Shown here piece after piece: positions 21,688 through 22,133 of a stretch of DNA of 22,133 nt; position 1 is the stretch's first letter; each line of letters begins with the position of its first letter. The translations under genes and the position numbers were made by a program. Source of the stretch: Actinomycetes bacterium. Lineage in GTDB: Bacteria; Actinomycetota; Acidimicrobiia; Acidimicrobiales; Palsa-688. Location: assembly GCA_021816565.1 (NCBI GenBank), contig JAKAXN010000031.1, positions 1 through 22,133 on the forward strand, given 5' to 3'. The notes beneath the pieces are model-generated. The model made no database searches. It was not told where the DNA came from and saw only the letters and a list, made by a program, of their open reading frames with translations.

Positions 21688-22133
21688 CTAGAGGGGCCCG
21701 TTGCCGTGCTTGCGGGTCACCAGCCGCTCCCGCTTGGTCGACAGCATGCGTAGCGCCCCCGCAACCGACCGCCGGGTGTCGGCCGGGTCGATGACCTCGT
21801 CGACGAAGCCCCGGGCCGCGGCCACGTACGGGTTGAGGTAGTCCTGCTCGTACTCCACGGCCAGGCGGGCCTGCGTGTCGGCGTCCTCCCGGCGGTGCAG
21901 GATCTGGACCGCTCCGGATGCCCCCATGACCGCCACCTGCGCCGACGGCCAGGCCAGGCACAGGTCGTTGCCCATGCCCTTGGAGTCCATGACGATGTAG
22001 GCGCCTCCGAAGGCCTTGCGCATGATCAGGCACACCCGGGGCACGGTGGCCTCGGCGTAGGCGAAGACGAGCTGGGCGCCGTGGCGGATCATGCCCCGCC
22101 ATTCGAGGTCCTTTCCCGGCATGAAGCCGGGGG
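21688..22133 (-). CDS. Acyl-CoA carboxylase beta subunit, C-terminal part (5' partial)
   Basis: This is the C-terminal end of a carboxyltransferase (propionyl-/acetyl-CoA carboxylase beta) subunit, which transfers carboxyl from carboxybiotin to an acyl-CoA in fatty-acid, mycolate-type or propionate metabolism. The visible part reads PGFMPGKDLEW, IRHGAQLVFAYAEATVPRV, RKAFGGAYIVMDSKGMG, LAWPSAQVAVMGASGAVQI and a helical end KRERLVTRKHGNGPL, all family hallmarks of the second crotonase-like half. The frame is open to the window edge, so the ATG at 22122 is internal and the gene begins outside. The stop is TAG at 21690-21688. The KHGN-type end is typical of this family. The partner biotin subunit is not in the window. 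Confidence 0.95.
   Translation of the reverse strand, partial: PGFMPGKDLEWRGMIRHGAQLVFAYAEATVPRVCLIMRKAFGGAYIVMDSKGMGNDLCLAWPSAQVAVMGASGAVQILHRREDADTQARLAVEYEQDYLNPYVAAARGFVDEVIDPADTRRSVAGALRMLSTKRERLVTRKHGNGPL

Overview
This 22.1 kb window is a very GC-rich, gene-dense bacterial chromosome segment. Gene content (a CtpE-like P-type ATPase, paired DUF4389 repeats, an acyl-CoA carboxylase beta subunit, an XRE-cupin regulator, a FAD/SAM fusion protein), frequent GTG starts and many starts placed 7-8 nt after a TANNNT box point to an actinobacterium. Acidimicrobiia is my guess, from overall character only. I see no insertion sequence, phage gene, CRISPR array or rRNA. The segment looks like ordinary chromosome rather than an island.

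Layout: (1) 1-3963, plus strand: an ABC exporter ATPase (5' cut) and its permease, a histidine phosphatase, a rhomboid protease with an N-terminal zinc-binding region, and a DUF429 protein. The first three overlap by single bases. (2) 3870-5390, minus strand: an NAD(P)-binding SDR fused to a DUF2867-type domain, overlapping the DUF429 tail. It is divergent from a flavin-dependent amine-oxidase-like protein (5458-6702), which is followed by an MFS permease (6782-8020). (3) 8102-15002: an unrecognised 167-aa protein, a P1B-5-type metal ATPase with a C-terminal hemerythrin domain, a CtpE-like cation ATPase overlapping it by 4 nt, and a DUF4389 membrane protein. This looks like a metal/cation homeostasis operon. 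(4) 15073-18165: an HNH nuclease, a convergent VOC protein, a second MFS permease and a PaaI-type thioesterase. (5) 18248-20140: a 24-aa membrane peptide and an XRE-cupin regulator on the minus strand, divergent from a FAD-domain/SAM-methyltransferase fusion. A perfect TTGCAG-ATC-CTGCAA palindrome lies in the divergent gap. (6) 20141-22133: a poorly explained stretch, tRNA-Lys(UUU), a repeat-rich acidic protein with a DksA/TraR-like zinc finger, and the end of an acyl-CoA carboxylase beta subunit on the minus strand (5' cut).

The most noteworthy items are: the fusion protein at 18989, whose oxidoreductase half seems to lack its NADPH domain and CxxC site and which sits beside an XRE-cupin regulator and a palindromic operator candidate; the coupled P1B-5-hemerythrin and CtpE-like ATPases with an unknown partner; a recurring leaderless promoter architecture, in two cases built from the TAG stop codon of the neighbouring gene; and a thioesterase whose coding signal extends upstream of any standard start codon. 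All identifications were made by reading the sequence, without database searches.
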